Source: Oscillospiraceae bacterium (GTDB lineage: Bacteria > Bacillota > Clostridia > Oscillospirales > UBA929). From it: a stretch of 26,638 bases of DNA. A model generated the notes under the pieces. It did no database searches and was not told the DNA's origin. It saw nothing but the letters and a program-made list of their open reading frames with translations. The position numbers and the translations under genes are program-made. Location: contig JAISVY010000119.1 of assembly GCA_031271325.1 (NCBI GenBank), forward strand, positions 1 through 26,638. Reading direction: 5' to 3'. Shown here in pieces: positions 23,135 through 26,638 of this stretch (position 1 is the first letter of the stretch; each line of letters opens with the position of its first letter).

Positions 23135-23800
23135 ATGCAAACAAATAAAATTCTGATGATCGTTTTTGGCGCCGTGATTGCGGTTTCCCTCGTTATTTCG
23201 GGAATCGCGTTCTTTCAGGAGCCGCCCTTACCCGAACCGGTTGAAGTGCCTGTGACCGTCACGGTTCCGCCCTCGCCCGAACTGACGGTGGTGAAAGCGC
23301 CCGACCAGACCGAGGTCACCCTTCCCGCCGGATTCACCGACCCGGAGGAAAACACGGTCAAGATGCCCGAAACGGAAAACCTTGCCGAGGGGAAGACCGT
23401 ACAGTCCGGTGCCATCACCGACATCTACGTCGCGCAGAACGCCGTGGACGGCGACCCGCTCACCTATTGGGAGAGCGCCGGGTTCCCCGCCGAATACACC
23501 ATCGACCTCGCGGGCGTTTACGCCGTCAAGACGGTCGGCTTGCGCCTGAACCCCGCGGCTATTTGGGCGGCGCGCAATCAGGCGTTCGCGATCCTTGGCA
23601 GTACGGACGGCGTAACCTTTGAAACGATTGTCCCTGAAGCGAGCTACGCCTTCGACCCCGAAACGGGCAACGCCGTCCGGGTGGATTTCGACGCCGCAGA
23701 GGCGCAGTTTATCCGTTTGGTCTTCTCCTCCAACACAGCCGCCGAATCGGGCACCACCGGTGCCGGTTCGCAGGCGGGGGAGATTATGGTCTTTGAATAA
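23135..23800 (+). CDS. Membrane-anchored discoidin (F5/8 type C) domain protein
   Basis: This 221-residue protein has an N-terminal hydrophobic segment at about 6-26 and then a Pro/Val-rich spacer (PPLPEPVEVPVTVTVPPSP) with no signal-peptidase-like ending, suggesting a membrane anchor with an extracellular domain. Residues about 84-221 form one F5/8 type C/CBM32-like jelly roll: NLAEGKTVQSG, AQNAVDGDPLTYWES near 100-114, EYTIDLAGVYAVKTVGLRL, and the terminal AQFIRLVFSS...GEIMVFE. No catalytic domain is present, so it is probably a glycan-binding accessory to the upstream hydrolase. A GAGGTGA site lies about 8 nt before the ATG, 9 nt after the hydrolase stop. The stop codon abuts the start of a palindromic repeat. 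Confidence 0.85.
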   Translation: MQTNKILMIVFGAVIAVSLVISGIAFFQEPPLPEPVEVPVTVTVPPSPELTVVKAPDQTEVTLPAGFTDPEENTVKMPETENLAEGKTVQSGAITDIYVAQNAVDGDPLTYWESAGFPAEYTIDLAGVYAVKTVGLRLNPAAIWAARNQAFAILGSTDGVTFETIVPEASYAFDPETGNAVRVDFDAAEAQFIRLVFSSNTAAESGTTGAGSQAGEIMVFE

Positions 23801-24020
23801 AGAAGCTCTAAAAACCTCATGTTCGCCGCTAGGCGAACGAGCGGAGCGCTTGCGAACAGGCGCCTCTGGTGCAGTGTCACGTTCACCTCGCCTCGCGGGC
23901 GGTCGTCTTTCACCCTCCGGCTACGCTCGCAGGCTCGCTATGCCTTCGGGTTCCAAGTCTCCCTGCGAGGCGGGTTCACGCTTCGTTTTCAAGCCGGAGC
24001 GGGAGGTTTTTAGAGTGACA
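23800..24020 (+). repeat. Dispersed palindromic repeat, copy D (long subtype with expanded inner region)
   Basis: It is bounded by perfect 13-bp inverted termini CTCTAAAAACCTC (23806-23818) and GAGGTTTTTAGAG (24003-24015). Hairpin 1 is GTTCGCC-gcta-GGCGAAC. After GCTTGCGAACAGGCG it carries about 120 nt not found in copy F, including an inverted pair CGCCTCGC / GCGAGGCG (about 23889-23896 and 23965-23972). It then rejoins the family sequence at AAGCCGGAGCGGGAGG. It sits in the convergent space between the discoidin gene and GH65. Confidence 0.82.
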
Positions 24021-24039
24021 TAACAGATCACTTGCAAAG

Positions 24040-24069
24040 ATCCCCCGTCTCAACTTCGAGGCGGGGGAT
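24040..24069 (-). terminator. Hairpin terminator between convergent genes
   Basis: A 12-bp stem with one G-U pair (ATCCCCCGTCTC / GAGGCGGGGGAT) and a 6-nt loop lies 5 nt past the GH65 stop. The trailing U-tract is weak on both strands (ATCTTT on minus), so efficiency is uncertain; it may serve both convergent transcripts. Confidence 0.65.
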
Positions 24070-24073
24070 TGTG

Positions 24074-26221
24074 CTATTCCAGTGTCCACCCCTGACGGGT
24101 GACCGTGACGGTGACCCGCTTGCCGCGGGCGCAGACCGGGAATCGCAGGGTTTCAATCTGTTCGGGCAGACAGGGGTTCAGCGTAATCTCGCCGTTCCGT
24201 ACCGACAGTCCGGCAAAGCCAAGCGCGGCGATCATCCACGCGCCGCCGTTTGCCGCCGGGTGGGTGCCGCCGATATAGATTTCGCCCGCCCAGTGCTTGC
24301 CCCCGCCGGACAGGTCGATCGACGCGGTTTTGACAAAGTGTTCCCACGCCAGATCGGGGCGGCGGAAGCGGCAGGCCGTCAGCGCGTACATACAGGCCGA
24401 CAGGCTGGAGCCGTGCTCTGTGCGCGGCTCGTAATAGCGCCAGTTGCGCTCAACCGTTTGGTCGGAGAAGAGGGACGGGAAGAGCGCCGTCAGCGCGACG
24501 ACGTCGGCTTGTTTGATGATTTGGGTATGCGCCGCCACGCCGTGGTTGGTGCCCCAATATTCCCGCTCGTCCAGCACCCGGCTCCGCACGGCTGCGAGGG
24601 ACGCGTCCTCCAGGGAAAAATACCCGTCGAACTGCTCAATCAGCGCCCCTTCGGCAAAGACAGGGCGCAGCTTGGGTTCGATTTCTCTCAGGAGGGCGAG
24701 GTCGGCGTCATAATCCAGCTTTTGTATCAGCGCCCGGGCAAAATCCGTGTCGGCGTCCGCCAGCGCGATCGCGCACGACATGCAGTGCGCCGCCATCTGG
24801 TTGGTGAAGGCGTTGTTATTGACACGCTCGTGGTACTCGTCGGGGCCGATGACGTCCAGCAGCTCGGTCTTGTCACAGTCGGCGCGGCGATGGGCGCGGG
24901 AGAGGTAGAAACGCGCGCATTGCAGAATCACCTCGGCACCGCCTTCCCGCATCAGGCTGTCGTCGCCGGTGATCTCATAATATTTCCAAAGGGCATAAGC
25001 GATGTCGCCGCTGATATGGATTTGCTTGTCGCGGAAATAGGTGCGTACCGGGCGGTGGGTGAAGACGTCGGTCACGTTGTAATCGGTACAGCCCTCCGCG
25101 CCGCCCTCCTGGCTTTCCCACGGATAAAACGCCCCGCGATAGCCGTATTCAGCCGCTTTGCGGAGCGCGCCGGGCAGGGTATCAATCCGGTAGCGCAAAA
25201 GGGTTTTGGCCAGTTCCGGCTCCGTGTGGACAAAAACCGGAAACAAAAAGATCTCCGAATCCCAAAACACCGCGCCTTTGTATGTCTGCCCCGACAGCCC
25301 GCGCGCCGGAACGGACAGGCTTTGCGCGTGGCGCGGGGCGATGCTGTGCAGGTGGTAGAGGCTGGCGTTCAGCGAGCGGGCGGCTTCCCCGCCGCCGCCG
25401 TGAAGCTCCACGGCGCTCGCGCTCCAGACCGCTTCCCATGCCGCTTCGTGGGCGGTCAAGTCCTCCGCGAAGCCGCGCGTCTGCCCGCAGAGCGCTTGCG
25501 CCCGTTCTCCAGGGTTCGGACCGTCCAGCCCGGTAAACACGCAGGCTGCCAGCGTTATGGTATACGTTTGCCCCGCCGCGGCGTTGAAGCGGAGGCGGCG
25601 GAACACGCCGGTTTCCGCCGCTTCCCGTGTTTCCTCGCAGGGGAAATCCGCCGACGCGTTCTGCGCGGCGGCTACCGGGATGTTCAGCTCGCCCGTGCGG
25701 GCTTCGGTCAGCAGAAACGGGCTTGTTTTATATGTGTAGTCAAACAGGTGCGGACCGTTGATGTCCCACAGGTCGGTGTCGATGCCGCACAGAAGCTCGG
25801 CTTCGGCGTCCTGGCGGAAGGTGAGCGTCAGCCGGGAGCGGAGCAGGTGGGGCTCCGCCATCGAGGCGAAACGCTCGCTTTGAATCCGCACCGGTTCAAA
25901 GAGGGTGTCGCGCTTGTGGACACCCCGCCGGAAGTCAATTGTTTGGCGGTGCTCCAGCGGTTTTTCCGCGCCCAGCGCCATATCGGCGCCATTGACCGTC
26001 AGCCGCGCGAACAAGCCGTTCGGCGCGTTGACCGGTTCCCTCCACCGATCGCCGTTTTGGTCGTATACCCCAGCCAAGCAGACGGCGGCCATCTGCCGCC
26101 GTCCCCATTCGTCCATTGTGCCGCGAAATCCCATATAGCCGTTGCCGACCAGAAAGCGGTTTCCGTTTGTGACAATGTCCTCCTCACGGTAGCCGTCCTG
26201 CGTAAATGTCCAGATATCCAT
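24074..26221 (-). CDS. GH65 glycoside phosphorylase (maltose/kojibiose phosphorylase family)
   Basis: This 715-residue cytoplasmic enzyme has GH65 architecture: N-terminal beta-sandwich, linker, (alpha/alpha)6 catalytic barrel and a small C-terminal beta domain. Hallmarks are the N-terminal GNGYMGFRGT near 27, AVFWDSEIFLFP at 317-328, catalytic E462 in IGPDEYHERVNNNAFTN, KQADV at 570-574, and the phosphate-binding YEPRTEHGSSLS at 597-608. These support an inverting phosphorylase releasing beta-glucose-1-phosphate from an alpha-glucoside. Whether the substrate is maltose, kojibiose, nigerose, trehalose or another alpha-glucoside cannot be settled from motifs. A GAGGAG site lies 7 nt before the ATG. 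It follows a second GH65 gene, separated by 208 nt containing two repeat copies. The local pgmB gene would use its product. Confidence 0.9.
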   Translation of the reverse strand: MDIWTFTQDGYREEDIVTNGNRFLVGNGYMGFRGTMDEWGRRQMAAVCLAGVYDQNGDRWREPVNAPNGLFARLTVNGADMALGAEKPLEHRQTIDFRRGVHKRDTLFEPVRIQSERFASMAEPHLLRSRLTLTFRQDAEAELLCGIDTDLWDINGPHLFDYTYKTSPFLLTEARTGELNIPVAAAQNASADFPCEETREAAETGVFRRLRFNAAAGQTYTITLAACVFTGLDGPNPGERAQALCGQTRGFAEDLTAHEAAWEAVWSASAVELHGGGGEAARSLNASLYHLHSIAPRHAQSLSVPARGLSGQTYKGAVFWDSEIFLFPVFVHTEPELAKTLLRYRIDTLPGALRKAAEYGYRGAFYPWESQEGGAEGCTDYNVTDVFTHRPVRTYFRDKQIHISGDIAYALWKYYEITGDDSLMREGGAEVILQCARFYLSRAHRRADCDKTELLDVIGPDEYHERVNNNAFTNQMAAHCMSCAIALADADTDFARALIQKLDYDADLALLREIEPKLRPVFAEGALIEQFDGYFSLEDASLAAVRSRVLDEREYWGTNHGVAAHTQIIKQADVVALTALFPSLFSDQTVERNWRYYEPRTEHGSSLSACMYALTACRFRRPDLAWEHFVKTASIDLSGGGKHWAGEIYIGGTHPAANGGAWMIAALGFAGLSVRNGEITLNPCLPEQIETLRFPVCARGKRVTVTVTRQGWTLE

Positions 26222-26234
26222 TATTTCTCCTCAT

Positions 26235-26285
26235 GACGCTTTCGTTCGGCTTCGCCGAAGGAAAAGATGGGTTTTCAGAGCGTCT
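26235..26285 (-). repeat. Dispersed palindromic repeat, copy E (truncated, reverse)
   Basis: On the minus strand it reads AGACGCTCTGAAAACCC, then TTTTCCTTCGGC-gaa-GCCGAACGAAA, the left half of copies A and C. The rest of the element is missing. It lies head to head with copy F, 5 nt away, and ends a few bases before the GH65 ribosome site. Confidence 0.75.
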
Positions 26286-26290
26286 CAATT

Positions 26291-26402
26291 AAGAAGCTCT
26301 AAAAACCTCATGTTCGCCGTCAGGCGAACGAGCGGAGGGCTTGCGAACAGGCGGCTGTGCCGCGGCATCGCAAGCCGGAGCGGGAGGTTTTTAGAGTGAC
26401 AC
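26291..26402 (+). repeat. Dispersed palindromic repeat, copy F (complete long-subtype reference)
   Basis: It is the most complete copy. Inverted termini CTCTAAAAACCTC (26297-26309) and GAGGTTTTTAGAG (26384-26396) enclose hairpin 1, GTTCGCC-gtca-GGCGAAC (26312-26329). Hairpin 2 has outer stem GGCTTGCGA/TCGCAAGCC (26338-26346, 26368-26376) and inner stem GCGGC-tgt-GCCGC (26351-26363). The whole can fold as a three-way junction. No coding sequence is present in it. Confidence 0.85.
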
Positions 26403-26429
26403 AATTCCCTTTTCGCAAAAGAAAGGGTA

Positions 26430-26638
26430 TCACATGACCGGGACGTTCAGCCCTTCCGCGCCGATGCCGCAGAGCTTGCCATAGATCAGCGCTTCCATCG
26501 GCTCGCCCTGTTTCAGGGTAAAGCGGGTTTGTTCACGGTTCATATCCACTTCCAACCCCCGTCCCTGCCACGTCAGCGAAAAACGCAGGCGTTTCCAGCG
26601 GGAAGGCAGGCGCGGCGCGAAACGCAGACAGCCGCCGT
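26430..26638 (-). CDS. Second GH65-family phosphorylase, C-terminal fragment (runs off window)
   Basis: Reading the minus strand from the window edge to a TGA at 26432-26430 gives the last ~68 residues of a protein: GGCLRFAPRLPSRWKRLRFSLTWQGRGLEVDMN..., ending NVPVM. The pattern (PxLP..W..LRFSL.WQGRGLEV) matches the C-terminal beta domain of GH65 enzymes, and the downstream GH65 ends with the equivalent LNPCLPEQIETLRFPVCARGKRVTV. The catalytic region is outside the window, so activity and specificity cannot be judged. It is upstream of, and co-directional with, the complete GH65 gene, so the two probably form a tandem operon. Confidence 0.72.
   Translation of the reverse strand, partial: GGCLRFAPRLPSRWKRLRFSLTWQGRGLEVDMNREQTRFTLKQGEPMEALIYGKLCGIGAEGLNVPVM

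Noticed and set aside
24032..26236. Plus-strand open frame of 734 codons covering the GH65 gene
   Set aside because: The minus strand encodes a clear GH65 enzyme with catalytic motifs; the plus frame is an antisense shadow with no recognisable domain or good ribosome site.
6107..26402. CRISPR array from repeated hairpin sequences
   Set aside because: The copies are scattered kilobases apart in both orientations, are about 100 nt long and lack regular spacers; no cas genes are present.

Overview
The window looks like a moderately GC-rich chromosome segment from an anaerobic, probably spore-forming Clostridia (Oscillospiraceae/Ruminococcaceae-like). The evidence is a fused IspH-ribosomal protein S1 gene, the cmk-plsC-ispH/rpsA order, a DacF-type carboxypeptidase, a YtfJ/GerW sporulation-family gene next to a DUF2953 gene, and clostridial-style Shine-Dalgarno sites with many 4-nt ATGA/GTGA overlaps. 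This assignment comes from gene content and order, not a database search.

Region 1 (1-16798, all minus strand) is a dense housekeeping block. In transcription order it holds tig, clpP, clpX, lon, engB, lysA, an M50 site-2 protease, scpA, scpB, a DUF2953 gene, ytfJ, dacF, an rluB-type pseudouridine synthase, an HI0933-family flavoprotein, cmk, plsC and the IspH-S1 fusion, which runs off the left edge. It covers protein folding and turnover, ribosome assembly, lysine/DAP synthesis, chromosome segregation, cell wall, lipid and isoprenoid metabolism. The only sizeable gaps (clpP/clpX and ytfJ/dacF) hold copies of a dispersed hairpin repeat.

Region 2 (16799-18250) holds the tig promoter, a solitary tRNA-Thr(GGU) with its own promoter and terminator, a nitroreductase-like gene, and a repeat-rich divergent spacer.

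Region 3 (18251-26638) is an accessory carbohydrate locus: a beta-phosphoglucomutase, a LacI-family regulator, a signal-peptide surface protein with a sortase-like NAKTG tail, a divergently transcribed pair (secreted or anchored beta-helix glycoside hydrolase plus membrane-anchored discoidin-domain protein), and two tandem GH65 glycoside phosphorylases (the first cut by the right edge). The two divergent promoters at 21409-21510 each carry a near-identical GTTNAACGCTNAAC palindrome just past the predicted transcription start, which is good evidence for LacI-type co-control. The inferred pathway is extracellular depolymerisation, import by a transporter not in the window, GH65 phosphorolysis to beta-glucose-1-phosphate, and conversion to glucose-6-phosphate by the mutase.

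The least explained signal is a family of at least six intergenic palindromic repeats (6107, 14671, 17913, 23800, 26235 and 26291). The best copy is bounded by 13-bp inverted repeats and contains two internal hairpins, with compensatory base changes between copies.
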